Below are positions 43,782 to 52,331 of a stretch of 64,000 nucleotides of DNA, in pieces. The notes beneath the pieces are model-generated. The model was not told the DNA's origin, searched no databases, and saw only the letters and a list, made by a program, of their open reading frames with translations. Every line of letters begins with the position of its first letter. The stretch's first letter is position 1. This DNA is from Propionispora hippei DSM 15287. Its GTDB lineage: Bacteria > Bacillota > Negativicutes > Propionisporales > Propionisporaceae. Where the stretch lies: assembly GCF_900141835.1 (NCBI RefSeq), contig NZ_FQZD01000008.1, positions 62,001 to 126,000 of the forward strand, written 5' to 3'. The translations under genes were made by a program, and so were the position numbers.

Positions 43782-45221
43782 ATGGTTAAAATAACGGGAT
43801 TGCTGCGTGAGTTATGTCTGGAGTATACGTACCTGACAGAACCGGATATTGTGATTCTGGAAAATATAGCGGGTCAGCTGGACATAACCGCTGAACTGAC
43901 AGGGACGGATGTTTTCATTGATGCCCTGTGCAGGAACAGCAGCGACTCAATTGTATTGGCCTGGGCTCATTCTTCCGCCAACCGTTCTTTGTACAACCGC
44001 AGCGTGGTCGGTCAATTGGCCTATGCGGAGAAAGAGCCGGCTGTGTATAAAGCACTGACCGGCGGGCAAATTATGCGGGATATCCGCGGCATTAGCCAGG
44101 AAGGGGTGCCGATTGCCCAGACGGTTGTGCCGGTTACCAATCTGGCGAAACACGTGATTGGCGTATTGATCATGGAAAAGGATATTTCGGAAGAAATACG
44201 GCAGGAGGAACAGGTTCAATTTTTAAGTCAGACGGCGGAGCACCTGAGCCGGACTTTGATGGACTTCACCACGACAGGCTGGGGCTGGGAAGAATGGCTG
44301 GGCAGTGGCATTTTCGTGCTTGATCAGGCCGGAGCCATTACCTATACCAATAAGCATGCCGAACGCATGCTGGAGGTATTGTGCGGTGCCGGGGAACTGA
44401 AAGAAAACCTGATTACCGCCTTGTCCTACGGTTCGCTGGAGGAACTGGTGGAGGGCTTGAAAAAGGCGGTCAACCTGGAATTTGGCCATGTCAGTTACTT
44501 GTGTCAGGCCCATCCTCTGGTTACGGACGGGGAGCTAAGCGGCTGTGTGGTATCGGTACAGGATGTGACCGAGCTGCGGCAAAAGGAAAAGGAACTGGAT
44601 GTAAAAAGTGCGGTCATTCAGGAAATTCATCACCGGGTTAAAAATACGCTGCAAAACGTAGTATCGTTGCTGCGTCTGCAGATGAACCGCTCCCGCTCGG
44701 AAACGGTTCAGAGTGAGTTTGCCACCTGTGTCAACCGCATTCTTTCCATTTCCCGGGTTCATGAGGTGCTGGCCCGGCAATCCTGGGAAACTGTCGATTT
44801 GAAGGAACTGGCCGAATACATCGTATCTAACATCGTTGCCGGCTACAGTCTGGCTGAACAGGAGATTGTTACCCAGGTGGAGGGAGCATCCATTATGATA
44901 CCGGCGCAGCAGAGCGTGCCGGTAGCGCTGGTACTAAATGAATTGGTGACCAACAGCCTGAAGCACGGGATCAAGACTGAGACAGACGGTGAAATCCGGG
45001 TAAGCATTTGGGAAACGGCCGGCTGTATTACCATTCAGGTGATTGACAGCGGCGCCGAGACGGTGCTGAAGCAGTTGCCGGCAGGCAATAAGCTGGGCCT
45101 CTATATTGTCCAGTTGCTTATTTGCGATCAACTGGGCGGTTCATTTTCCCTCAGCCGGCAGCACGGCTCAACAGTTGCGACCATATCTTTTCTTTCAGGT
45201 GGAAAGGAGCAGACAGTGTGA
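43782..45221 (+). CDS. eutW: Ethanolamine-sensing histidine kinase EutW
   Basis: 479 aa from ATG 43782 (GGAGG 8 bp upstream; an in-frame GTG at 43758 is less likely). Soluble: N-terminal sensor of the H_kinase_N type (about 1-145), a PAS-like middle (about 170-270), HisKA_2-type dimerisation with phospho-His in EIHHRVKNTLQNVVSLLRLQ (shown as EIHHRVKNTLQNV), and HATPase (NELVTNSLKHG). It phosphorylates EutV in response to ethanolamine. Overlaps eutV by 4 bp. Confidence 0.9.
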   Translation: MVKITGLLRELCLEYTYLTEPDIVILENIAGQLDITAELTGTDVFIDALCRNSSDSIVLAWAHSSANRSLYNRSVVGQLAYAEKEPAVYKALTGGQIMRDIRGISQEGVPIAQTVVPVTNLAKHVIGVLIMEKDISEEIRQEEQVQFLSQTAEHLSRTLMDFTTTGWGWEEWLGSGIFVLDQAGAITYTNKHAERMLEVLCGAGELKENLITALSYGSLEELVEGLKKAVNLEFGHVSYLCQAHPLVTDGELSGCVVSVQDVTELRQKEKELDVKSAVIQEIHHRVKNTLQNVVSLLRLQMNRSRSETVQSEFATCVNRILSISRVHEVLARQSWETVDLKELAEYIVSNIVAGYSLAEQEIVTQVEGASIMIPAQQSVPVALVLNELVTNSLKHGIKTETDGEIRVSIWETAGCITIQVIDSGAETVLKQLPAGNKLGLYIVQLLICDQLGGSFSLSRQHGSTVATISFLSGGKEQTV

Positions 45222-45790
45222 AACCATTATCCATATTGCTGGCCGAAGATGAAGTACTGATCCGGGTAGATATTAAGGAGATGCTGGAGAAAGCGGGCCA
45301 TATTGTCTGCGCCGAATGCGGCGATGGAATGAGGGCTATCGAACTGGCCAAACAGACAGCGCCGGAGCTGGTCATTCTGGATGTGATGATGCCGGGGCTG
45401 GACGGGATCGAGACAGCCAAGGTGATGCACAGTCTCAACATACCGGTGGTTATGGTAACGGCCTACAGTCAGCCTAATACGATCAAACGGGCGGAAGCTG
45501 TCCATGTGTACGGTTATCTGATTAAGCCGGTATCGGAAAAGAATTTGCTGGCTACCGTACAAATCGCCTATGGACGCTGGCAGGATATGTGTCAGGTCCA
45601 TCAGGAACTGCAGGCCACCAAGGAGCAGCTGGAAAACCAGAAGCTGATCGCCCGGGCCAGAGCGTTTGTCCAGGACCGGCTGAACCTTTCGGCCCAGGAG
45701 GCGCATAACCGGATGCTCCGGGAGGCCATGCGGCATCAGGTGACGGTAGCCCAAATTGCCCGGCGGATTATTGATCGGGAAAAGAAATGA
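45218..45790 (+). CDS. eutV: Response regulator with ANTAR RNA-binding domain, EutV
   Basis: 190 aa from GTG 45218, overlapping the kinase stop as GTGA, with AAAGGAG 8 bp upstream. Receiver domain: acidic AEDE, phospho-Asp in VILDVMMPGLDG (about 54), Thr in VMVTAYS and Lys in LIKPVSE. A coiled coil follows (about 120-145) and then the ANTAR domain (about 137-190; LNLSAQEAHNRMLREAMRHQVTVAQIARRII). It binds paired RNA hairpins and blocks terminators in eut leaders; three candidate targets lie in this window. Confidence 0.93.
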   Translation: MKPLSILLAEDEVLIRVDIKEMLEKAGHIVCAECGDGMRAIELAKQTAPELVILDVMMPGLDGIETAKVMHSLNIPVVMVTAYSQPNTIKRAEAVHVYGYLIKPVSEKNLLATVQIAYGRWQDMCQVHQELQATKEQLENQKLIARARAFVQDRLNLSAQEAHNRMLREAMRHQVTVAQIARRIIDREKK

Positions 45791-45810
45791 AATGAAGTAA
45801 AAGGGAATAA

Positions 45811-45890
45811 GTTGGCAAAAGAGCCTGTAGAAAAAGCTGTCCCTGGGGCGGTCTTTTTTAGCAGCTCTTTTTTTATTGCAGGCAAGGAAA
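45811..45890 (+). promoter_or_regulatory. ANTAR-type element and terminator upstream of eutA
   Basis: GGC-[AAAAGA]-GCC (45814-45825) has the same layout as the P2 of element 1 at 42117. It overlaps the 5' arm AGAGCCTGTAGAAAAAG of a long hairpin closed by CTTTTTTAGCAGCTCT and followed by TTTTTTTATTG (to 45880). A clear P1 was not found. This leader makes eutABC expression depend on antitermination even when read from upstream. Confidence 0.55.
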
Positions 45891-45970
45891 AGAGTATTTG
45901 CCGGCTCTTGCCGACAGCGGTAAAAATGCCTGCCGGGGGAGTAGCCGGAAAAGACCGGGGAGGAAGCGCT

Positions 45971-47371
45971 ATGCAAGACCTGATAAGTGTTGGTATTGAT
46001 GTGGGAACTACCACAACGCAGCTTATTTTCAGCCGGATCAGGGTGCAAAATACGGCGGCGCCCTGGATGATCCCGGAGCTGAAAATTACCGGAAAGGAGG
46101 TTATTTATCAAAGTCCGGTTTATTTTACGCCGCTGCTGGCGACGGATACTATCGACGCGGCAGGTTTGCAGGACATGATTGCCGGAGAATACAAAACGGC
46201 CGGCTTTCACAAGGAGGAGGTTTCTACCGGTGCCGTTATCATTACCGGCGAAACGGCCCGTAAAGAAAACGCGGCAGAAGTGGCGCTGGTACTGGCGGAA
46301 TTTGCCGGAGATTTTGTCGTGGCCACCGCCGGTCCTGATCTGGAGGCCGTATTGGCCGGCTGTGGAGCCGGCGCCCAAGAGGCGTCAAAGCGATTGTCCG
46401 GAAGGGTTATGAACATGGATATCGGCGGAGGTACCAGTAATGGAGCGGTGTTTTGGGAGGGCGAAGTGGTAGACGCGTTTGCCCTGGATATTGGCGCCAG
46501 GCTGATTCGCTTTGACAGTGAGGGAAGGGTGACGCATATCGCGGAGCGGATTAAACCGCTGTTGGCTGTTCTGGGCGTACCGCTTGCCTTTGACCGGATA
46601 CCGGAACTGGCTGAGTTACGGCAGGTGACCGATGCCCTGGCCGATGTCTTTTGGCGGCTTCAACAGCAGCATCCTTTGCCGCCGGAAACCCGGGAACTGT
46701 TTATTCACCACCCTCACCAGGGGCTGGCCGTAGAACATATGCTGTTTTCCGGTGGTGTGGCCGAGGACATTTATGATAGCCAGGGACCTGACAGAGACAA
46801 AGAACTGTTTCGCTTCCAGGATATCGGTCCGTTGCTTGGCAGGTCGATTCGGGATAAATATTGGGAAAAGGGGACACCTCTCCTGGAGCCTAAGGAAAAA
46901 ATCCGGGCCACTGTTATCGGGGCAGGCAGTCATGCCTTTACTATAAGCGGCAGTACGGTGTTTTTGACGGAGGATTTGCTGCCGCTTAAGAATGTGCCGA
47001 TTGTCAGACCCTTTGCCGGAGTGGAAGACCTGGACGGACTGGGCGCGGCGATTGCTTTTCAGATCAGGCTGTACGGCGACGAGCAGGTGGCCATTGCATT
47101 TTCGGGGCCCCGGTCGCCCTCCTACCGGCAGATACAGGCGATGGCTGCCGACATTGTTGAGGGAATGAGCTTGAGTACCAGACCGCTCGTCGTTATTGTA
47201 GAACACGATTTTGCCAAAGCGTTGGGGCAGGCGCTGCGCGGCCTGGTGCAAGGAACGAAGAAAATCCTTTGCCTGGACGGGATTCGGGTAAAGGGCGGTG
47301 ACTATGTGGATATAGGAAACCCGGTGGCCCAGGCCGTGCCGGTTATTGTAAAAACCTTGATTTTTAGCTGA
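45971..47371 (+). CDS. eutA: Ethanolamine ammonia-lyase reactivase EutA
   Basis: 466 aa from ATG 45971, preceded by GGGGAGGAAGCGCT. The frame is open upstream to 45812, but that part is the leader hairpin. ASKHA-type ATPase: phosphate-1 motif VGIDVGTTTTQLIF at the N-terminus and DIGGGTSNGAVF near 150. EutA exchanges damaged cobalamin in EutBC for fresh adenosylcobalamin at the cost of ATP. It stands directly before eutB, as in most eut operons. Confidence 0.93.
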   Translation: MQDLISVGIDVGTTTTQLIFSRIRVQNTAAPWMIPELKITGKEVIYQSPVYFTPLLATDTIDAAGLQDMIAGEYKTAGFHKEEVSTGAVIITGETARKENAAEVALVLAEFAGDFVVATAGPDLEAVLAGCGAGAQEASKRLSGRVMNMDIGGGTSNGAVFWEGEVVDAFALDIGARLIRFDSEGRVTHIAERIKPLLAVLGVPLAFDRIPELAELRQVTDALADVFWRLQQQHPLPPETRELFIHHPHQGLAVEHMLFSGGVAEDIYDSQGPDRDKELFRFQDIGPLLGRSIRDKYWEKGTPLLEPKEKIRATVIGAGSHAFTISGSTVFLTEDLLPLKNVPIVRPFAGVEDLDGLGAAIAFQIRLYGDEQVAIAFSGPRSPSYRQIQAMAADIVEGMSLSTRPLVVIVEHDFAKALGQALRGLVQGTKKILCLDGIRVKGGDYVDIGNPVAQAVPVIVKTLIFS

Positions 47372-47386
47372 CAAAAGAGGTGCGCT

Positions 47387-48751
47387 ATGCTGTTGAGAAC
47401 AAAATTATTTGGAAAGACCTATCGCTTTAAAGACGTAAAAGAAGTGCTGGCTAAAGCCAACGAGGAAAAATCCGGCGATCAGCTCGCGGGTATTGCGGCG
47501 GCCGATATGGCGGAGCGGGTTGCGGCGAAGGTGGTGCTTGCCGAGCTGACGCTGGAGGATTTAAGAAACAATCCGGTGGTGCCCTATGAGGAAGATGAGG
47601 TCACCCGGGTGATTCAGGACGCCGTGGTAGTCGAAGAATATAACAAGATCAAAGCGATGACGGTTGGTGATTTCCGGGAATTCATTCTTAAGGCCGAAGG
47701 ACAGACGCTGCAGTCCGTCAGCAGCGGATTAACGGCGGAAATGATAGCCGGTGTGGCAAAATTGATGAGTAATTTGGACCTGGTCTATGGGGCCAGAAAA
47801 ATAGAAAATACGGCGACCTGCAATACGACGATCGGCCGGAAAGGGACGTTTTCTTCCCGGCTTCAGCCCAATCATGCCACTGATGATATTGAGGGAATTA
47901 TGGCCTCTGTGATGGAAGGGATCAGCTATGGCATCGGTGACGCTGTTATTGGACTCAATCCGGTGGTTGATACGGTAGAAAGCATTTCGCTCATTCTACG
48001 CAAATTCAAAGAATTTATGCTTACCTGGGATATACCGACGCAAAACTGCGTATTGGCCCATGTAACCACTCAGATGGAAGCGCTGAAGCAGGGAGCGCCA
48101 ATGGATTTGATGTTCCAGAGTATTGCCGGCTCGCAAAAGTCAAACGAAGCGTTCGGCATTCATATGGCCTTGATGGATGAGGCCTATCAATTGATGGGGC
48201 AGCGAAAGAGTTCGACCGGCAGCAATTATATGTATTTTGAAACAGGTCAGGGTTCGGAGCTTTCCTCAGAGGGGCATCATCAGGCTGATCAGGTGACGAT
48301 GGAGGCCCGGTGCTATGGTTTTGCCAGAAGGTATAAACCGTTCCTGGTCAATACGGTGGTAGGCTTCATTGGTCCTGAATATTTGTATGACGGCAAACAG
48401 GTCATCCGGGCTGGCCTGGAAGATCACTTTATGGGTAAACTAAGCGGGCTGCCGATGGGAGTGGATGTTTGCTATACCAATCATATGAAGGCTGACCAGA
48501 ATGATCTGGAAAATCTGGCACTTTTGCTGGCTTCTGCTGATTGCACTTATTTTATGGGAATCCCCGGTGGCGACGATGTCATGCTTATGTACCAGACGAC
48601 CAGCCATCACGATGTGGCGGCTATCCGGGAGATTACCGGTAAAGGTCCCATCGCCGAGTTTGCCGCCCGGATGGAGAGCCTTCGGATAATGAGAGGCAAC
48701 CGACTGACCGAACGGGCCGGTGACCCGTCAATATTTATGATTCCGGGGTGA
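47387..48751 (+). CDS. eutB: Ethanolamine ammonia-lyase large subunit
   Basis: 454 aa, standard length. TIM-barrel catalytic subunit with conserved KIENTATCNTTIGRKGTFSSR-like stretch (NTTIGRKGTFSSRLQPNH), GIGDAVIGLNPV, and C-terminal GIPGGDDVMLMYQTTS. With EutC and adenosylcobalamin it turns ethanolamine into acetaldehyde and ammonia. Spaced 15 bp from eutA and overlaps eutC. Confidence 0.97.
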   Translation: MLLRTKLFGKTYRFKDVKEVLAKANEEKSGDQLAGIAAADMAERVAAKVVLAELTLEDLRNNPVVPYEEDEVTRVIQDAVVVEEYNKIKAMTVGDFREFILKAEGQTLQSVSSGLTAEMIAGVAKLMSNLDLVYGARKIENTATCNTTIGRKGTFSSRLQPNHATDDIEGIMASVMEGISYGIGDAVIGLNPVVDTVESISLILRKFKEFMLTWDIPTQNCVLAHVTTQMEALKQGAPMDLMFQSIAGSQKSNEAFGIHMALMDEAYQLMGQRKSSTGSNYMYFETGQGSELSSEGHHQADQVTMEARCYGFARRYKPFLVNTVVGFIGPEYLYDGKQVIRAGLEDHFMGKLSGLPMGVDVCYTNHMKADQNDLENLALLLASADCTYFMGIPGGDDVMLMYQTTSHHDVAAIREITGKGPIAEFAARMESLRIMRGNRLTERAGDPSIFMIPG

Positions 48752-49527
48752 GAAGGATGAAACAGGATGAAATTCAGGATATTGCCGCCATAGATTATAC
48801 CGACAGGGTGACCATTGACCAGCCTTATGATTATGAAATCTGCCGGCGGATGAAAAAAACGACCAATTCCCGAATTTGCATCGGCCGGGCCGCCGACCGG
48901 TTTAAAACGGAAACGCTGCTCCGGTTCCGGGCCGACCATGCCGTGGCCGTCGATTCGGTATGGTCCGATGTGGATGAAGCCTTGATCGATGAGTTAGGGT
49001 TTTTTAAAGTACAAACACTGGTGCGCGATAAGGAAGAGTATATTACCAGGCCGGACCTGGGACGGCTGTTTTCCGAAGAAACACTGCAAAGGGTAAAGAA
49101 TAGCTGCGTAGCGGCGCCGGAGGTGCAGATTCTCGTTGCCGATGGACTAAGCTCCCATGCTATTACCGCCAATATCGGGGATATCTATCCGGTTATTGTC
49201 GATGGACTGACGGCGGAGGGCTACCGCTTGGGAACGCCAATTTTTATTAAATATGGCCGGGTGGCTACCATGGATAAAATAAGCCAGGCCCTCGCCGCAA
49301 AGGTGACCATTCTGCTGATCGGGGAACGGCCCGGACTGGCTACCGGCGAAAGCATGAGCTCATACCTGGCCTATGAAGCAAGCCCTCTTAAGCCCGAGCA
49401 TCAACGCAACGTGATCTCCAATATCTATAAGAAAGGCACGCCGCCGGTGGAGGCCGGGGCGCAAATTGTGCAAATGGCCTGTTTGATGATGAAAGAGAAA
49501 AAGAGCGGTATTGAACTTAAGCTGTAG
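48748..49527 (+). CDS. eutC: Ethanolamine ammonia-lyase small subunit
   Basis: 259 aa from GTG 48748 (GTGA overlap with eutB); ATG 48757 is the alternative. Typical EutC features: SRICIGRAADRFKTETLLRFRADHAVA (about 36-62), VADGLSSHAI, and LIGERPGLATGESMSSYLAYE with the cobalamin contact. Forms the cobalamin-binding face of the lyase with EutB. Confidence 0.96.
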   Translation: MRRMKQDEIQDIAAIDYTDRVTIDQPYDYEICRRMKKTTNSRICIGRAADRFKTETLLRFRADHAVAVDSVWSDVDEALIDELGFFKVQTLVRDKEEYITRPDLGRLFSEETLQRVKNSCVAAPEVQILVADGLSSHAITANIGDIYPVIVDGLTAEGYRLGTPIFIKYGRVATMDKISQALAAKVTILLIGERPGLATGESMSSYLAYEASPLKPEHQRNVISNIYKKGTPPVEAGAQIVQMACLMMKEKKSGIELKL

Positions 49528-49537
49528 GAGAGAAAAG

Positions 49538-50068
49538 ATGGAAATCAGAAGGATTATTTTGCTTGCCTTTTTCATTGGATTAAGCTATATGGGAGCGGCG
49601 GTTAAAATATTAGGCACCATCGCATTTGATTCCATGCCGGCTTTTTTAGCCGCCTTACTGCTAGGGCCGGCGGGCGGCGCTGCGGTCGGGGCGGCCGGTC
49701 ACTTTTTCACAGCCGCGTTATCGGGTTTTCCGTTGACCTTGCCGGTGCATGTTCTAATTATGGGCGAGATGGCGTTGGCCGCTGCGGCTGTGAGCTGGAT
49801 CTACCGCCGGCTGCGGGAACAGCCGCGGGCCAAACGAGTGGCCGGTATGGCTGCAGTGGCGGCCGGTTGCCTGATTAACGGCCCCCTGTCATTGCTGCTG
49901 TTATACCCCTGGCTGCTGCCAGTCATGGGGCGGGCGGCGCTGTTAGCTTATCTGCCGGTGCTGACCGCCGCAGCTTTGATGAATATCGGACTGGCCTTCG
50001 GTTTACTCCGGGTTTTGCCGGGTTTTGTCAAAGTGAATGGGAAGGCAGGCAGCAACTGTGAAGATTGA
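49538..50068 (+). CDS. cblT: ECF transporter S component, probable alpha-ribazole transporter CblT
   Basis: 176 aa from ATG 49538 with TAGGAGAG upstream. About five to six membrane helices and an ECF S-component look (FDSMPAFLAALLLGPAGGAAVGAAGH is the typical Ala/Gly-rich helix region). It lies between eutC and a gene resembling CblS, the alpha-ribazole kinase; CblT and CblS form the known alpha-ribazole salvage pathway of Listeria and Geobacillus. Overlap with the next gene supports a functional pair. Substrate is inferred from context. Confidence 0.7.
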   Translation: MEIRRIILLAFFIGLSYMGAAVKILGTIAFDSMPAFLAALLLGPAGGAAVGAAGHFFTAALSGFPLTLPVHVLIMGEMALAAAAVSWIYRRLREQPRAKRVAGMAAVAAGCLINGPLSLLLLYPWLLPVMGRAALLAYLPVLTAAALMNIGLAFGLLRVLPGFVKVNGKAGSNCED

Positions 50069-50795
50069 AAAAGTCCGGGATCTTACCCTGATCGAGCTGG
50101 AAAAGGGAAGCACTTTAGTGATTGCCTGCGATAGCTGCGGTGGTATCGGATTAAAGGACTGCGATGTATTGAAGGTGCCGCCGGAGGTGACCGGCAGATA
50201 TACGGCCCGGGTCGTCCTGCTGGAGGTGTTATGTGCGGGAGCCCAAGTCGTATGTCTGGCCAATGCGGTTTGCAACGAGATGAAGCCTACCGGGCATGCT
50301 GTCATCCGGGGTATTCAGGCCGAACTCGAACTGGCGGAAATTGAGCAGGTGGTACTGACCGGCAGTACGGAGGAGAATTTCGCCACCTTTGCCACCGGTC
50401 TTGGCGTTACAGCGGTCGGGGTGGTTGAAACTGCCCGGCTGCGGGTCAAGCGCTGCCGGGCCGGCCTAACCGTTGTGGCAGTGGGAGCGCCCCTGGTCGG
50501 CGAGGAAGTGCTGCAGGCGCAGCTTGTGGGCTATTGCACCATCCGGGAGTTGCTTGCCCACCCTGGCGTGTATGAAATGGTACCGGTGGGTTCAAAAGGT
50601 ATCCTGGCCGAAGCAGAGCTGTTGGCTGCCTGCCATGAACTGACGTTTATTCCGGAGCAGGCGGTACAGATTGACATGAAAAAATCGGCGGGGCCGAATA
50701 CGGTAATTCTGGCAGCGGTGGATGAACGGTTTTTGGCAAGGCCTGTCCGGCATGCCGCCCTGGAAGTTATCGGAGAGTTGGCAGCAAAGCAGTGA
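50058..50795 (+). CDS. cblS: Probable alpha-ribazole kinase CblS
   Basis: 245 aa from GTG 50058 (inside the end of cblT; ATG 50037 is an alternative). PurM/AIR-synthase-like: RDLTLIELEKGSTLVIACDS at the start, KVPPEVTGRYTARVVLLEVL, and repeated Gly-rich strands (VAVGAPLVGEEV, VPVGSKGILAEAELL). CblS phosphorylates alpha-ribazole to the precursor of the cobamide lower ligand. Placed in a cobalamin-dependent ethanolamine operon, it would supply the 5,6-dimethylbenzimidazole ligand for EutBC. Confidence 0.7.
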   Translation: MKIEKVRDLTLIELEKGSTLVIACDSCGGIGLKDCDVLKVPPEVTGRYTARVVLLEVLCAGAQVVCLANAVCNEMKPTGHAVIRGIQAELELAEIEQVVLTGSTEENFATFATGLGVTAVGVVETARLRVKRCRAGLTVVAVGAPLVGEEVLQAQLVGYCTIRELLAHPGVYEMVPVGSKGILAEAELLAACHELTFIPEQAVQIDMKKSAGPNTVILAAVDERFLARPVRHAALEVIGELAAKQ

Positions 50796-50825
50796 GACAG
50801 AAAAAAATAAACAATGCTCGCAGGC

Positions 50826-50875
50826 AAGGCCCTGGTGGGGACCGCAACATGGTGTCCGGCCAGGGCTTTTTTTCG
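50826..50875 (+). terminator. Terminator of the ethanolamine/cobamide operon
   Basis: AAGGCCCTGG and complement CCAGGGCTT enclose about 25 nt; CTTTTTTTCG follows. Confidence 0.75.
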
Positions 50876-50975
50876 TAGAATAGGCGAAAAATAAGTGAGA
50901 AAAAAGTGAAAATAACCTATTGCAATTTTCTAAAAACTATATTAAGATTAAAACAAGATAACAAAAGTTACTAAT

Positions 50976-50991
50976 CGTCACATATGTGACG
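50976..50991. promoter_or_regulatory. Perfect palindrome upstream of the SorC-type regulator
   Basis: CGTCACATATGTGACG, 16 bp, about 30-45 bp before the regulator start. Likely operator for autoregulation; AT-rich promoter sequence lies just upstream. Confidence 0.5.
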
Positions 50992-51022
50992 GTGAAGCGG
51001 CTCACACAGAAAGGGTATGGTT

Positions 51023-51970
51023 ATGCTTCCTGTAGATAAGCGACTATTGATTAAAGTAGCGCAGATGTATTATCTGGAGAATAAGAATCAGCATGAAATT
51101 GCCGCCCGATTCGGCATTAACCGTACTACTGTCAGCAAGTATCTGAAAAAAGCCATGTTGGCCGGTCTGGTGCAGATATCGATTGTCAACGACGAGTATG
51201 AAGACCTGGAAAACCAACTGGAGAAAACCTTTGGTTTGAAGGAAGCCTATATTGTGGATAAGGCCGCTGACTTGGGTAAGGCGGGCATCCGGTTTTTGCG
51301 GCGGGTGATTACCGACGGTGATATTGTCGGCTTTGCCTGGGGCAAGACGATGGCCTCCGTGGCTGATGCGGCTATGACGGAAGCCTGTGACCCAGTAGGC
51401 GCCGATATGATTCCCCTGGTGGGCGGCCCGGAGAATGTGGACAGTGAATATCATGTCAACACGATTACCTATAAAGTTGCCAATGCCTTTAAGGCCAAGA
51501 GCCACTATTTGTATGCGCCGGCTATTGCCGGTTCGGTCGAGGCCAAGGAGATCATGACTCAGGATGCCAACTGCCGTAAGGTCATTGATCTGTGGGAGCG
51601 GGTCAGCATTGCCGTTGTCGGTGTCGGTACGCCGCTAAGACATTCCAATCTGGTCTGGTCAGGGACTTTTGGTAAAGAATATGTTGACGCTTTACAGGAG
51701 GCCGGCGTGGTGGGTGATGTTTGCTCCCGCTTCTACGATGTGGAAGGCCGGCTGGTTGACACGGTACTAACCGACCGTACCATCGCCATCGACCTGGAGA
51801 CGCTGAAGAAGGCGAACTACTCTGTCGGTGTAGCCGCCTCGCCGGAAAAGGTGCCGGCCATTTACGGTGCTTTAAGGGGACGGTTTATGAATGTGCTGAT
51901 CGCCGATGCAGCTACCGCCAGATTATTGCTAGCCTTCCGGCCGGAAAGACATAATCCGGGCAGCGGCTGA
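51023..51970 (+). CDS. sorC: SorC-family transcriptional regulator of the sorbose/sorbitol operon
   Basis: 315 aa from ATG 51023 (AAAGGG 7 bp upstream). N-terminal HTH (about 5-55; NQHEIAARFGINRTTVSKYLKKA) and C-terminal SorC sugar-binding domain (GFAWGKTMASV, VPLVGGPENVDSEYHVN-like, and GVGTPLRHSNLVWSG). SorC proteins act as repressor/activator with a sugar phosphate effector. It heads an operon with a sorbitol-6-P dehydrogenase, glucitol PTS and SorE. Confidence 0.88.
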   Translation: MLPVDKRLLIKVAQMYYLENKNQHEIAARFGINRTTVSKYLKKAMLAGLVQISIVNDEYEDLENQLEKTFGLKEAYIVDKAADLGKAGIRFLRRVITDGDIVGFAWGKTMASVADAAMTEACDPVGADMIPLVGGPENVDSEYHVNTITYKVANAFKAKSHYLYAPAIAGSVEAKEIMTQDANCRKVIDLWERVSIAVVGVGTPLRHSNLVWSGTFGKEYVDALQEAGVVGDVCSRFYDVEGRLVDTVLTDRTIAIDLETLKKANYSVGVAASPEKVPAIYGALRGRFMNVLIADAATARLLLAFRPERHNPGSG

Positions 51971-52063
51971 ATATATAGGGAGTAAGGGAGCTTTCATAGA
52001 CTGAGTTCTTTTGCGCTTTTTGCTACCGGGAGACAAAGACAACGCGGGCAGGAGGGGGTTGCT

Positions 52064-52243
52064 TTGGCCAACAAAATGAAAACGCTGCAACCGGGCGACA
52101 AGATATACAGTTTATTCGAGTACAAGGAAGTCCTGATACGCGGTAAGGCGGAGCAGTTTCTGATCAAGATTGAGAAGGTTCCTAATGAAGATAAGGACAT
52201 AAATGAAAAGACATTTTGTCAGCATGTAAGAGCCATGGGCTAA
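52064..52243 (+). CDS. Small protein of 59 aa, unknown
   Basis: TTG start 52064 with GGAGGGGG 5 bp upstream (ATG 52076 is in frame). Encodes a soluble, charged peptide: MANKMKTLQPGDKIYSLFEY at the N-terminus, ending CQHVRAMG. Its stop lies in the stem of a terminator. No family recognised. Located between sorC and srlD, it may take part in that system. Confidence 0.45.
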   Translation: MANKMKTLQPGDKIYSLFEYKEVLIRGKAEQFLIKIEKVPNEDKDINEKTFCQHVRAMG

Positions 52244-52272
52244 GCACTGATTGCTTATCTCATGGCTTTTTA
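52228..52272 (+). terminator. Terminator between the small gene and srlD
   Basis: AGCCATGG and CATGGCTTTTTATT, enclosing about 20 nt. It splits sorC and the small gene from the structural genes, so attenuation or a separate promoter is implied. Confidence 0.6.
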
Positions 52273-52331
52273 TTATTTACCTCCGGTTTTTTTATGGAGG
52301 CATTCTATGTGTGGAAAGTGGAGGAATGATC

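Noticed and set aside
45812-45970. In-frame extension of EutA by 53 residues
   Set aside because: The region is an antiterminator/terminator leader; family length and ribosome binding site fit ATG 45971.
45227-46378. 383-aa open frame on the minus strand across eutV, the leader and eutA
   Set aside because: Antisense to clear genes and crosses a terminator; no recognisable motif.
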